From Thiohalocapsa sp963695445 (GTDB lineage: Bacteria; Pseudomonadota; Gammaproteobacteria; Chromatiales; Chromatiaceae), in NCBI GenBank assembly GCA_963695445.1, contig CAVOGV010000024.1, positions 1-64,000 of the forward strand: DNA of 64,000 nucleotides. The letters run 5' to 3'. Each line of letters opens with the position of its first letter. The first letter of the stretch is position 1. The notes under the pieces are model-generated. The model did not search any database and was not told the DNA's origin. It saw nothing but the letters and a program-made list of their open reading frames with translations. Below, piece by piece: positions 46,158 to 56,660 of the stretch. Both the position numbers and the translations under genes were made by a program.

Positions 46158-47056
46158 GAGTTGGATTCCTGCTCATACTCAGCCAGTAGGGCATCGTAGG
46201 CATTAAAGCCGACGATGTCGCGCAGGGTTTCGAAATCCAGCCGGTAGGACGGACTCTGGCCGGCCTTGAGTTCGGCCAACGCCACGCGCATGGCATGCAC
46301 CGCGCACGACAGCAGCGTCAGCGGATAGGCCGCAATGCGGTAGCCGATCTGTCCGAGCCGCTCCTGCGGCAGCAGCGGGGTGATGCCGTCCTCTAGCATG
46401 TTGGCCATCCGCACACCTGGCACCTCGCGGCAGAACCGCTCCATCTCCGCCTCATTGCGCGGCGCCTCCAGAAACAGCACATCGGCGCCCAGATCGGCAA
46501 AGGTCCGCATACGCCATATCGCCTCGTCCATCGCGCCCTCGGCGCCCAGGCTCGACTCCAGCGCGCTACGTGCATCGGTGCGGGCGACCACGACCAAATC
46601 CGCACCGCCGTCACGCGCCGCGATCGCGGCCCGCATGCGACGGACGGCCTCGACGCGTTCGACCACTTCTTTGACGCCCGTGTGGCCACAGCGCTTGGGC
46701 GCCAACTGATCCTCGATCATGATGCCGGCGAAACCGGCGCGAGCATACTGAGCAACGGTGCGGTGAACGTTAGCGACATTGCCATGCCCAGTGTCGCCAT
46801 CACCGATGACCGGGATCGACACCGCATCGCAGATTGAGCGCCCCTGATCGATCATCTCGGTCACCGACAGCAGGCCGGTGTCCGGCAACGCCGCGCGCGT
46901 CGCAGAGACCGCAAAGCCGCTCATGAAGGTCAGCGGGAAACCGGCCTGCTCGATCAGCCGCGCCGAGAGCGCGTCGAAACAGCAAGGCATGATCAGGCAG
47001 TCTTCGCCTTGAAGCAGACTGCGCAGGCGTTCGCTGGACGCATCGGAATTTGCCAT
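46154..47056 (-). CDS. Isocitrate lyase / PEP mutase family enzyme
   Basis: 300 residues. TIM-barrel C-C bond lyase or mutase of 2-oxo acids; the active-site loop KRCGH (MIEDQLAPKRCGHTGVKEVV) and metal motif GDGDTGHG are intact, so it should be active. The family includes oxaloacetate decarboxylase, methylisocitrate lyase and carboxy-PEP mutase; sequence alone does not choose. No isocitrate lyase-type long N-terminus. The start at 47056 (MANSDASS) follows GGAG; a longer frame to 47230 crosses the terminator of the upstream gene. Followed directly by the Sel1 gene. Confidence 0.87.
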   Translation of the reverse strand: MANSDASSERLRSLLQGEDCLIMPCCFDALSARLIEQAGFPLTFMSGFAVSATRAALPDTGLLSVTEMIDQGRSICDAVSIPVIGDGDTGHGNVANVHRTVAQYARAGFAGIMIEDQLAPKRCGHTGVKEVVERVEAVRRMRAAIAARDGGADLVVVARTDARSALESSLGAEGAMDEAIWRMRTFADLGADVLFLEAPRNEAEMERFCREVPGVRMANMLEDGITPLLPQERLGQIGYRIAAYPLTLLSCAVHAMRVALAELKAGQSPSYRLDFETLRDIVGFNAYDALLAEYEQESNS

Positions 47057-47111
47057 GGATTCCGCTCCAAAAAGGAACACAATAACCTCGACGCTGCGGC
47101 GAACAGACATG

Positions 47112-47134
47112 AAAAAGGCGGGGGTCACCCGCCT
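47112..47134 (-). terminator. Intrinsic terminator of the small gene at 47215
   Basis: On the minus strand GGCGGGTGACCCCCGCC forms a stem followed by TTTTTC. It lies about 80 bp past that gene's stop and upstream of the PEP mutase/isocitrate lyase family gene. Confidence 0.75.
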
Positions 47135-47214
47135 TCTGCGCTGTTGCCCGGCGGGGCCGATCGACACCCCGCCGGCAAGGTCCGATGAACCGGCCCGTCT
47201 GAATCCGGAAGCCC

Positions 47215-47412
47215 TCAGCTCTTGGACCACTGGGCGAAGTTATCAGTGCTCTTTTCTTCGCCGTCCGTGTACCCGGCCTCGTAGGCCTCGGTGAGACGCT
47301 GCTCTTCGCGCTTCGGATTCTGCAAGAAACCGCACTGCCAGCCCTGGATGTACTCGTCGTCGACACCGAGGCTTTCCATCTTGGTCACGGCATCATAGTA
47401 GAACTGGTTCAT
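47215..47412 (-). CDS. Small conserved hypothetical protein
   Basis: 65 residues: MNQFYYDAVTKMESLGVDDE, YIQGWQCGFLQNPKREEQRL, TEAYEAGYTDGEEKSTDNFA. The two GW/GY-x-x-G turns resemble small helical proteins of the ribosome-modulation-factor size class, but no clear match is claimed. A good GGAGAGAGGAT element stands before the ATG at 47412, and a terminator follows, so this looks like a stand-alone expressed gene. Many frames extend it upstream to 47559, without a ribosome site. Confidence 0.7.
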   Translation of the reverse strand: MNQFYYDAVTKMESLGVDDEYIQGWQCGFLQNPKREEQRLTEAYEAGYTDGEEKSTDNFAQWSKS

Positions 47413-47823
47413 ATCCTCTCTCCGATCGATCTCTCGTTGTGTTGCTCTCTTGAGGGTTGCCTGAGCCGACCCGTTACCGCGGAGCCGTGCTCGATTCGGC
47501 CCAGGTGCCTCTGCCCGTTCGGGTGGAGGATGTGCGGTCGCGCCGAATCGTGGCAGCATGCTCGACTCACAACAGCACAGTCTGGGCGGTAGAACGCATA
47601 AGAATACCGCTTTTTTCTAATGCGTACCAGCACGAAACCCAACCAACCCGCTCCGACATACCACGCCGGTGTCTCGGCATCCGAGACAGGTTCGCGTACT
47701 TGTGCCGCGGCAACCGGCGTCCCATGTTGTGACATGGAATATATGGAATTGCGGTGATTCCGACTGCAGCCAATTTGGCAATCGCCCAGGTCCGTCATCA
47801 GCCCAGCAGGAGTCCCGCCACCG
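47413..47823. other. 411-bp divergent gap upstream of the MoxR gene
   Basis: Contains the promoters of the small gene at 47215 and of moxR. No gene, repeat or convincing operator was seen. Locally more AT-rich around 47600-47640 and 47730-47770, which suits promoters. Confidence 0.45.
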
Positions 47824-48867
47824 ATGCGACCCGCCCAGCTCTTACGCGTCCTCGACCGTGAATTTGTCAGCGCCGCCGAAGGCCATCACACGCCAGTCAT
47901 GCTGTGGGGACCGCCCGGTGTCGGCAAGTCGCAGATGGTGGCGCAGGTCGCCGGGCGGCACGCGGTACCGGTGGTCGATATTCGACTATCGCAGATGGAA
48001 CCCAGCGACCTGCGCGGCATTCCGTTTCGCGTCGAACAGCGTGTGGAGTGGGCCATTCCAGCCATCCTGCCGAACGCGGAGCGGCACGCCGCGGCGGGGG
48101 TCTTGTTCCTGGACGAGATCACGTCCGCTCCGCCGGCAGTGTCGGCCGCGGCCTATCAGTTAATACTCGATCGGCGGCTAGGGGAATATCAGGTGCCGGA
48201 TCACTGGGCCATCTTCGCCGCCGGTAACCGTCAAGGCGACCGCGGCGTGACGTACAGCATGCCGGCACCGCTCGCCAACCGATTCTCTCACTTCGAGGTG
48301 GATACGCATTTAGACGACTGGGTCGCCTGGGCCTATGCCAACGGAATCGACGAACGCATTATCGCGTTTCTTCGCTTTCGGCCGGAGTTGCTGTTCGACT
48401 TCGATCCAGCGCATAACCCGGTCGCGTTCCCGTCACCGCGATCCTGGGAATTCGCGCATCGGGCACTGCAGAAATTCCAGGACGAACCGCAGCTGCTACA
48501 AGGCACGTTGCAGGCCTGCGTCGGCCCCGCGGCCGGCATCGAAGTGACGGCCTTCGTCAACAGCCTCGATCAGATGCCGGACCTGGATGCCATCTGTGCC
48601 GGCGACGACGTGTTGGTGCCGAAGGAGATCGACCTGCAATACGCGGTCGCTGCCGCGTTGGTCGGTAAGGCCATCCGCGCCCGCGCAGCGGAAGACGGCC
48701 AACGGGTGATCGGTCACATTCTCGACTACGCGGGCCGCTTTCCTCAGCGGGAGATGGGCGTCATGCTCGTGTCCGATCTGCATCGGGCGATCGGCAACGA
48801 CCTGTTCGAGGTGCCCGCCTTCACCGAGTGGGCCAATGCGATCGCGGACGTGATGCTGTACGACTAG
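47824..48867 (+). CDS. MoxR-type AAA+ ATPase
   Basis: 347 residues. AAA+ chaperone-like ATPase: Walker A GPPGVGKSQ (residues 29-37), Walker B VLFLDEITSAPP (about 98-109), sensor FAAGNRQGDRG and arginine-finger region APLANRFSHFEVD. MoxR proteins act with VWA-domain partners in assembling or activating enzymes; the next gene, 23 bp downstream, encodes exactly such a partner with a metallopeptidase motif. Start ATG at 47824. Confidence 0.9.
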   Translation: MRPAQLLRVLDREFVSAAEGHHTPVMLWGPPGVGKSQMVAQVAGRHAVPVVDIRLSQMEPSDLRGIPFRVEQRVEWAIPAILPNAERHAAAGVLFLDEITSAPPAVSAAAYQLILDRRLGEYQVPDHWAIFAAGNRQGDRGVTYSMPAPLANRFSHFEVDTHLDDWVAWAYANGIDERIIAFLRFRPELLFDFDPAHNPVAFPSPRSWEFAHRALQKFQDEPQLLQGTLQACVGPAAGIEVTAFVNSLDQMPDLDAICAGDDVLVPKEIDLQYAVAAALVGKAIRARAAEDGQRVIGHILDYAGRFPQREMGVMLVSDLHRAIGNDLFEVPAFTEWANAIADVMLYD

Positions 48868-48890
48868 ACTGCTTGACGGACTGAACGACT

Positions 48891-50227
48891 ATGCCGGAAC
48901 AGACCCGGAGCAACATCGACGCCATCGAGACCAAGCTGGCCGCCGCGCGCACTCGGCTGATCCTGGACAAGCCTTTCCTCGGCGCGTTGGTGCTGCGCTT
49001 GCCAATGCAGGTGGCAAAACCGGAATGGTGCCCCACCACCGCCACCGATGCCCGCACCTTTTTCTACAACCCAGACTATATCGACTCGCTGTCGCTCGAC
49101 CAGACGCAGTTCATGCTCGCCCACGAGGCGCTGCACTGTGCCTTGTCGCACTTCGCCAGGCGCCAGCATCGGGTTAGGCACCGATGGGACTTGGCCTGCG
49201 ACTATGCCATCAACCCGCTCTTGGTCGACGATGGGCTGACGCCGCCCCCGAACGCCCTGCTGATGCCCCTGTATAAGGGCATGACCGCCGAAGAGATCTA
49301 CCCTTTGCTGGACGACAACGACCAGTCTGAGACACTGGACACGCATGCCTACGATCAGGACAACCAGAACCAGGATCAGCAACGCGGCGGCATGGACGAG
49401 CGCGACGTCAGTGAGCAGCAGCGCCGCAACGAGGACGCCGGCCAAAGCCAGACCGAGGCGGGTGATGGCGGCCAGGGTCAGCCCAAGCGCGAGCGACCGG
49501 AGCAGGACCAGCCAACACAGGGTCAAGCCGGCGGCGAACAGTCCGCCCAGCCGCAGCAGGGCCCGACGGGCGCGCCGCAGCCGCTGACACCGGACGAGCA
49601 AGACACATTGCAAGTGCAGTGGCAGCAGCGCATGGCCGGCGCCGCACAGCAGGCGATGCAGGCCGGCAAGCTCGGCGGCGAACTCAAGCGCATGATCGAC
49701 CATCTGCTGCAACCGCAATTGCCCTGGCGTATGCTGCTGGCGCGCTACATGAACAGCCTGTCGCGAGAGGACTACAGCTGGTCGCGGCCCTCCCGACGCG
49801 AAGGCGATCTACATCATGCCGAGCCTGCGTAGCCATCAGCTCGACGTCGTCGTCGCACTGGACACGTCCGGCTCGATCAAGGATGACGAGGTGCAGGAAT
49901 TCATCGACGAGATCGACGCCCTGAAGGGGCAGGTTCGCGCCCGCGTCACGCTGCTGCCCTGCGACGCGGCACTGTGCGCGGGGGCGCCGTTCCGATTCGA
50001 ACCCTGGGAGCAGTTTTGCCGACCCACGGGACCTCGCCGGCGGCGGCGGCACGAGCTTCCGGCCAGTGTTTCAGTGGGTGGAGCAGCAGGGCCTGCGCCC
50101 GGACCTGCTGGTCTATTTCACGGACGCCGACGGTGATTTCCCGAGCGACGAACCGAACTATCCTGTCATTTGGCTGGTCAAAGGCCGCGCGACCGTACCC
50201 TGGGGCGAGCGCATCCAGCTCAACTGA
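48891..50227 (+). pseudogene. VWA-domain metallopeptidase-like protein (COG3864 type), two frameshifts
   Basis: N-terminal zinc-peptidase-like domain with HEALH in FMLAHEALHCALSHFARR (residues about 79-83), a Gln-rich linker (about residues 150-240), then, after a shift near 49815, the VWA domain with its MIDAS motif DTSGSIKDDEVQEF, and after a second shift near 50030 the end GGTSFRPVFQWVEQQGLRPD, LLVYFTDADGDFPSDEPNYP, stopping at 50227. About 445 residues restored. Partner of the MoxR ATPase upstream. Presumed role: ATPase-assisted maturation or turnover of a target complex; the target is unknown. Confidence 0.82.
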
Positions 50228-50417
50228 GCAAAACTGGCTCCTGATTGCGCCCCGCTGGACCCAACTCGGTCCATACTGGGGCGAACTGGGCCGAACTGGG
50301 CCACCCACGGTAAGCGATGCTGGATTTCCACGATCTTTGCATGCTTGCAGGCAATAATTTAGGGCCACGCATCCCCCCACACACCGGCGCAATCGCCCTG
50401 GCACTCCAAGCAATCTG

Positions 50418-51989
50418 ATGCTTCCCTCTTTACGCAAGCCGATCCACGCGATCGCCGCGGCACTTGGCATCCTCGCCGTCGGTCTACTGGCCGGCATGCC
50501 TGCGCAGGCCCCCGCCGACGCCTTCGACCTACCGGAAATGGGCAGCAGTGCTGACTCCGTGATGTCGGCGGCGGAACAACGGGAATTGGGTCGGGAGTTT
50601 ATGAAGTGGGTACGCAAGGCGCTGAAAGTCAGCTCCGATCCGGTGCTGACCGACTACATCCAGACCCTGGGCAATCAGCTTGCAGCGGCCGGCCGCGAGG
50701 GTGCCGGCAATTACGACTTCTTCATCGTCGACGACCCGAGCATCAATGCATTTGCCGGACCGGCCGGGCACATTGGCGTCAACGCCGGGCTGATCATGGC
50801 AGCCGAGACCGAGTCCGAACTCGCCGCCGTCGTCGCGCATGAACTTGCGCATGTTAGCCAGAAGCACCTGATGCGCGCGTTCGAGGTACAGAAGCAGATG
50901 TCGATTCCAACCGTGGCGCTGATGCTCGCCGCGGCGGTGCTCGGGGCTGCGGTCGACCCAAGCGCCGGCATCGCCGCCATGGCCGGGGTGCAGGGCCTCG
51001 CCGCCCAAAAACAGATCAACTTCACCCGCGCTAACGAAGAGGAGGCCGATCGGATCGGCATCGACACCCTGGCACGCGCCGGTCACGACCCCTTTGCCAT
51101 GCCAGGCTTTTTCCAGAAGCTGACACGGGCGACGCGCATCTACGAAAGCGGTGCGCCGGAACTGCTTCGCACTCATCCCGTTACCACCGATCGCATCGCA
51201 GACGGGCTGTCCCGCGCCGAAGGCTATGGGCATCAACAACAGCCTGACAGCCTGCGCTTCCATTTGACGCGTGCGAACCTACGCCAGCGTAAGTATTCCA
51301 GACCTGAACAGGCTGTCGATCACTTCGAAGACACGCTAGAAAAGGGCCGCTATCGCAACGAGACCGCCGAGCGCTATGGCTACGCGCTGGCCTTGACCCG
51401 CGCCGGACGGTTGGGCGACGCAGCCGCGCAACTGCGCCCGTTGCTGCAACAGCATCCGAGCCAGATGGAATTCATCGTGCTCAGTGCCGACATCCTGATG
51501 CGGAGCGGTCAGCCGCAGCTTGCGGTCAAGGAGCTGAAAGGACCGGTGGGCTTGTCACCGGGCAACTGGCCGTTACGCCAGGCTTACGCCGAGGCACTCA
51601 TGGCCAACGGCCAGCCTGCCGATGCACTCAGCAACTTGGAAGGCTTCGTCGCGCTGCGTCCCGGCATTCCTCAGATCTACAGCCTGATGTCAGATGCCGC
51701 CGGCAAGTCCGGCCAGAAGGCACAAACGTTGCGCTGGCGAGCTGAGGCGCTGTATTACAACGGTGATCTTGAACCCGCAGTTCGCCAGCTGGAGTTGGCC
51801 TTGCGCCAGCCCAAACTCGACTTCTACCTCGCCTCCAAGATTCAGGTGCGGTTGTCCGAAATGCGCGCGGAGGAGCGCAAACAGGACAAGAAGGCGAGGC
51901 GAAGGGGGAGCGAAGAATTCGGTCTGGAACAATTATCATGGAATGCTGCGGGTATTCCCGAAGTTTTCAGTCTGCCGCGGATGCGCTAA
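50418..51989 (+). CDS. BepA-like M48 family periplasmic metalloprotease
   Basis: 523 residues. Signal peptide (AIAAALGILAVGLLAGMPAQA), M48 domain with VVAHELAHVSQKH (zinc His pair and catalytic Glu) and the third ligand in ANEEEADRIGID, then about 200 residues of TPR-like helices (AERYGYALALTRAGRLGDAA, AYAEALMANGQPADALSNLE). This layout is that of BepA/YfgC, which helps LptD assembly and degrades stalled outer membrane proteins. An Arg/Lys-rich C-terminal tail of about 35 residues is unusual. The gap before it (50228-50417) has a short GAACTGGGCC direct repeat. Confidence 0.88.
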   Translation: MLPSLRKPIHAIAAALGILAVGLLAGMPAQAPADAFDLPEMGSSADSVMSAAEQRELGREFMKWVRKALKVSSDPVLTDYIQTLGNQLAAAGREGAGNYDFFIVDDPSINAFAGPAGHIGVNAGLIMAAETESELAAVVAHELAHVSQKHLMRAFEVQKQMSIPTVALMLAAAVLGAAVDPSAGIAAMAGVQGLAAQKQINFTRANEEEADRIGIDTLARAGHDPFAMPGFFQKLTRATRIYESGAPELLRTHPVTTDRIADGLSRAEGYGHQQQPDSLRFHLTRANLRQRKYSRPEQAVDHFEDTLEKGRYRNETAERYGYALALTRAGRLGDAAAQLRPLLQQHPSQMEFIVLSADILMRSGQPQLAVKELKGPVGLSPGNWPLRQAYAEALMANGQPADALSNLEGFVALRPGIPQIYSLMSDAAGKSGQKAQTLRWRAEALYYNGDLEPAVRQLELALRQPKLDFYLASKIQVRLSEMRAEERKQDKKARRRGSEEFGLEQLSWNAAGIPEVFSLPRMR

Positions 51990-52373
51990 GCTAGTGCGAT
52001 CGTCGACCAACCGGGAAGCGCGACGAGAGCAACCCGCAAGAAGTAATCCTCGGTACAGGGGAAGCAGAATCGGCGAACGAAAACGACAACACCAGGAGGC
52101 ACTTCTTGAACGAGGCGCGAGCTTGCTGCGCATTGACAGTGTGCAGAGGGTCATTACGACGAGATGACACCGGCCACGTCGAAGCCGATAGCGCCGTGTT
52201 TGCGCCTCGGGGCAACCTAACGGAACCCTCGACCGGCCGCTGGTGTCCGTCTTGTTTTGGCCTTGGGCTTGCATCGTAGTCAGACCCGCTATCATCACCC
52301 GGAGTGCCGGCAACGCAACAGCTGGCGCCCCGTTGTCACACCAACCCAAACCCCGCTCGATAGGAGATTTCCA
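51990..52373. other. 384-bp region upstream of the second soxYZ
   Basis: No gene seen. The soxY ATG at 52374 is preceded by a good AGGAG. Promoter not resolved; a GC-poor patch around 52075-52100 is the most likely location. Confidence 0.45.
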
Positions 52374-52847
52374 ATGATCGACGCAAAACGCAGAGTGCTG
52401 CTGAAAGGATCGCTGGGTGTAGGCGCCATCGGCGTCGCCGTCAGCGCCGGCCTGCTCGCCCCCAGCGCCGTGCTGGCCGCCTGGCCCGAGGCCGCTTTCA
52501 AGGCTACCGATACGGCCGCCGCCCTGAAGGACCTACTCGGTAGCGACGCGACCGAAACCAGCGATAAGGTCATGATCAAGGCCCCGGACATCGCTGAGAA
52601 TGGCGCCGTGGTCCCGGTCACCGTCGAGAGCGACATCGAAGGGGCCAAATCGATTGCCATCATCGCCTCCGGCAACGGCACGCCGCTGATCGCCTCGTTC
52701 GATCTCGGCGAGAGCGCGGTGCCGTTCGTTTCCACCCGCATCAAGATGGCCAAGACCGCCGACGTGGTCGCCGTCGTGCAGACCGACGCTGGCCTGTTCA
52801 GCGCCGCGAAGCCCGTCAAGGTCACCATCGGCGGCTGCGGCGGCTGA
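52374..52847 (+). CDS. soxY: SoxY, sulfur carrier protein (second, intact copy)
   Basis: 157 residues. Tat signal KRRVLLKGSLGVGAIGVAVS, mature part with APDIAENGAVVPVTVESDIE, and the C-terminal swinging arm VKVTIGGCGG whose Cys carries the sulfur intermediate during thiosulfate oxidation. Start ATG at 52374 after AGGAG. soxZ follows 34 bp downstream. Intact, unlike the copy at 31981, so this pair can supply the carrier. Confidence 0.95.
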   Translation: MIDAKRRVLLKGSLGVGAIGVAVSAGLLAPSAVLAAWPEAAFKATDTAAALKDLLGSDATETSDKVMIKAPDIAENGAVVPVTVESDIEGAKSIAIIASGNGTPLIASFDLGESAVPFVSTRIKMAKTADVVAVVQTDAGLFSAAKPVKVTIGGCGG

Positions 52848-52881
52848 TTGCATACAGGACCACCTGAGAGGTACACAGATT

Positions 52882-53196
52882 ATGGCAAGCAATATCAAGA
52901 TCCGCGCGAAGGGCAGCAACGGCGTCACCACCGTCAAGGCCCTGATGAGCCACGAGATGGAAACCGGTCTGCGGAAGGACAAGAAGACCGGCGAGCCGAT
53001 TCCGGCCCATTTCATCCAGGAAGTCACCGCCAAGTGGAAAGATCAGGTCGTTATGACGGCCATGTGGAGTGGTGGCGTGTCAAAAAATCCCTACCTGTCG
53101 TTCAAGTTCAACGGCGGTGAGGCGGGTGACCCCATCGAGATCGCGTGGGTCGACAATATGGGCGAGACCGAGACCGGCACCGCTGAAATCAAGTGA
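52882..53196 (+). CDS. soxZ: SoxZ (second copy)
   Basis: 104 residues, immunoglobulin-like fold partner of SoxY. Motifs VTTVKALMSHEMETGLRKD, IPAHFIQEVTAKWKDQVV, WSGGVSKNPYLSFKFNGGEA are canonical. Compared with the copy at 31522 it differs at most surface positions, consistent with an old duplication or separate acquisition. An intrinsic terminator follows at 53293, so this is a compact two-gene soxYZ operon with no other sox genes beside it. Confidence 0.95.
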   Translation: MASNIKIRAKGSNGVTTVKALMSHEMETGLRKDKKTGEPIPAHFIQEVTAKWKDQVVMTAMWSGGVSKNPYLSFKFNGGEAGDPIEIAWVDNMGETETGTAEIK

Positions 53197-53292
53197 TCTG
53201 CCGTGCCGAAACGGCTATCGAGTGACGGGCACTTAAAAATGCCCAGCACCGCCGGAAAGGCGGCGACGTGAGTCGCCCTGCTTCGGACCTGC

Positions 53293-53318
53293 AACCCGCC
53301 AAACGGCGGGTTTTTTTT
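53293..53318 (+). terminator. Intrinsic terminator after soxYZ
   Basis: ACCCGCC-AAAC-GGCGGGT stem directly followed by eight T. About 100 bp after the soxZ stop and effective only in the plus direction. Confidence 0.85.
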
Positions 53319-53447
53319 GGGGCACGAACACCCGCGCCAAAACCGCCTCATCGCCGATCGCTGAGGCGGTGACGTCGCGCCGATGATGATCCGCGCGAGA
53401 CACAGTCTGCCGCGCGGTGCCCGGAGCATTGCCCGGAACGACTCTGG

Positions 53448-53996
53448 TCAGAACTTCGGCTTCTCGGGTGCGTCTTCGAACATCGCCACGCTGTCCATGA
53501 TTTCCTGGCGAGCCTCTTCACGACCGCCCCAACCGCCGACACGGACCCATTTCCCCTCGTCCAGATCCTTGTAATGCTCAAAGAAGTGAGCGATCTGATC
53601 CAGCAGGTGGGGAGGCATGTCGCGGAAGCTCTCGATGTTGCGATAACCCTTGAACAGTTTGTCGATGGGCAGGGCCAGAATTTTGGCGTCGTCGCCGGAC
53701 TCGTCGGTCATTTTCAGCACGCCGACCGGGCGGCACTTGATGACCGAGCCCGGGATCAGCGGGTAAGGCGTCACTACCATCACGTCCACGGGATCACCGT
53801 CCTTCGACAGAGTATGCGGCACGTAGCCGTAATTACACGGATAATGCATGGCGGTGGACATGAATCGGTCGACGAACATGGCACCGCTGTCCTTGTCCAT
53901 CTCGTACTTGACCGGTTCAGCGTGGGATGGGATCTCGATGACGACGTTGATTTCGCTCGGGACATTATCGCCCCGGGGCAGATTGCGCAGATCCAT
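53448..53996 (-). CDS. ppa: Soluble inorganic pyrophosphatase (family I)
   Basis: 182 residues. Hydrolyses PPi to two phosphates, Mg2+-dependent, cytoplasmic. Family I motifs: EIPSHAEPVKYEMDKDSGA, HYPCNYGYVPHTLSKDGDPV DVMVV with the metal-binding Asp cluster, and the closing KWVRVGGWGG. Start ATG at 53996 (MDLRNLPRGD), the usual family start; an upstream frame to 54167 crosses the hppA terminator. It is the third PPi-handling enzyme in 4.5 kb and would compete with HppA and Pfp for PPi. Confidence 0.95.
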   Translation of the reverse strand: MDLRNLPRGDNVPSEINVVIEIPSHAEPVKYEMDKDSGAMFVDRFMSTAMHYPCNYGYVPHTLSKDGDPVDVMVVTPYPLIPGSVIKCRPVGVLKMTDESGDDAKILALPIDKLFKGYRNIESFRDMPPHLLDQIAHFFEHYKDLDEGKWVRVGGWGGREEARQEIMDSVAMFEDAPEKPKF

Positions 53997-54132
53997 GGTG
54001 TGGTTCCTCAGTTTGGTGAGTGAAGCGCATGCGTCTTTGCGGATACATGCAAGGCAGTCGCGGTCAGCGCGCAGCCGTCCGCGCCCGAAGCATGATAGCG
54101 AGTCATCGGCTACGTCTGGCCTTAAGGAAATG

Positions 54133-54157
54133 AAAAAGGCCCGCATGGCGGGCCTTT
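54133..54157 (-). terminator. Intrinsic terminator after hppA
   Basis: On the minus strand AAAGGCCCGC-CAT-GCGGGCCTTTTTC: 10-bp stem, 3-nt loop, T run. About 100 bp past the hppA stop and before ppa, so ppa is transcribed separately. Confidence 0.8.
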
Positions 54158-54255
54158 CAGCGTTCATCGGATTCTACCCCAGCCGCGGGTGACCCGCCTC
54201 CCGGACCGCGCAATGTAGAGCGTTGCCGCGGCCGGGGTTCCCGATCAGAACCCGC

Positions 54256-56307
<2,052 letters not shown>

Positions 56308-56391
56308 CAAGACTCACTCCTATGTTGTGGTTAAGCGCGTTGTGGTTGAAGGTGGCTGGGCCGGATTGTTACGGCCCCCGCGGTCTCGGCG

Positions 56392-56595
56392 TCAGCGCCC
56401 GACGCGTCCGAAGTACCTGCCGGGCTTCAGGCCGAAGACCGTTTCCAGATCAAACTCCCTGATCAAGCCATCGACTGCTGGTCGACCGTGCGCACGCTGG
56501 ACCTCCCCCAACAACAGTCGCACGGCATTGCGCTTGTAGCCGCCGCCGAATTGGAATTGGGTGGCGATGATCCCGCGGTCGCGAGCCAGAGTCAT
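56392..56595 (-). CDS. Small conserved protein between pfp and hppA
   Basis: 67 residues: MTLARDRGIIATQFQFGGGY, KRNAVRLLLGEVQRAHGRPA, VDGLIREFDLETVFGLKPGR, ending YFGRVGR. Hydrophilic and basic, no signal or membrane segment. An AGAGGA ribosome site precedes the ATG at 56595. It lies 65 bp after pfp and 84 bp before hppA on the same strand, so it is probably part of one transcript. No function known to me; the position suggests a regulator or assembly factor of PPi metabolism. Confidence 0.65.
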   Translation of the reverse strand: MTLARDRGIIATQFQFGGGYKRNAVRLLLGEVQRAHGRPAVDGLIREFDLETVFGLKPGRYFGRVGR

Positions 56596-56660
56596 GGCAT
56601 CCTCTTTTTCGTGAAACGCAAGAGGGGCCATGAAAGGCCCCTCGCTGCTCGGTGGCGTGA

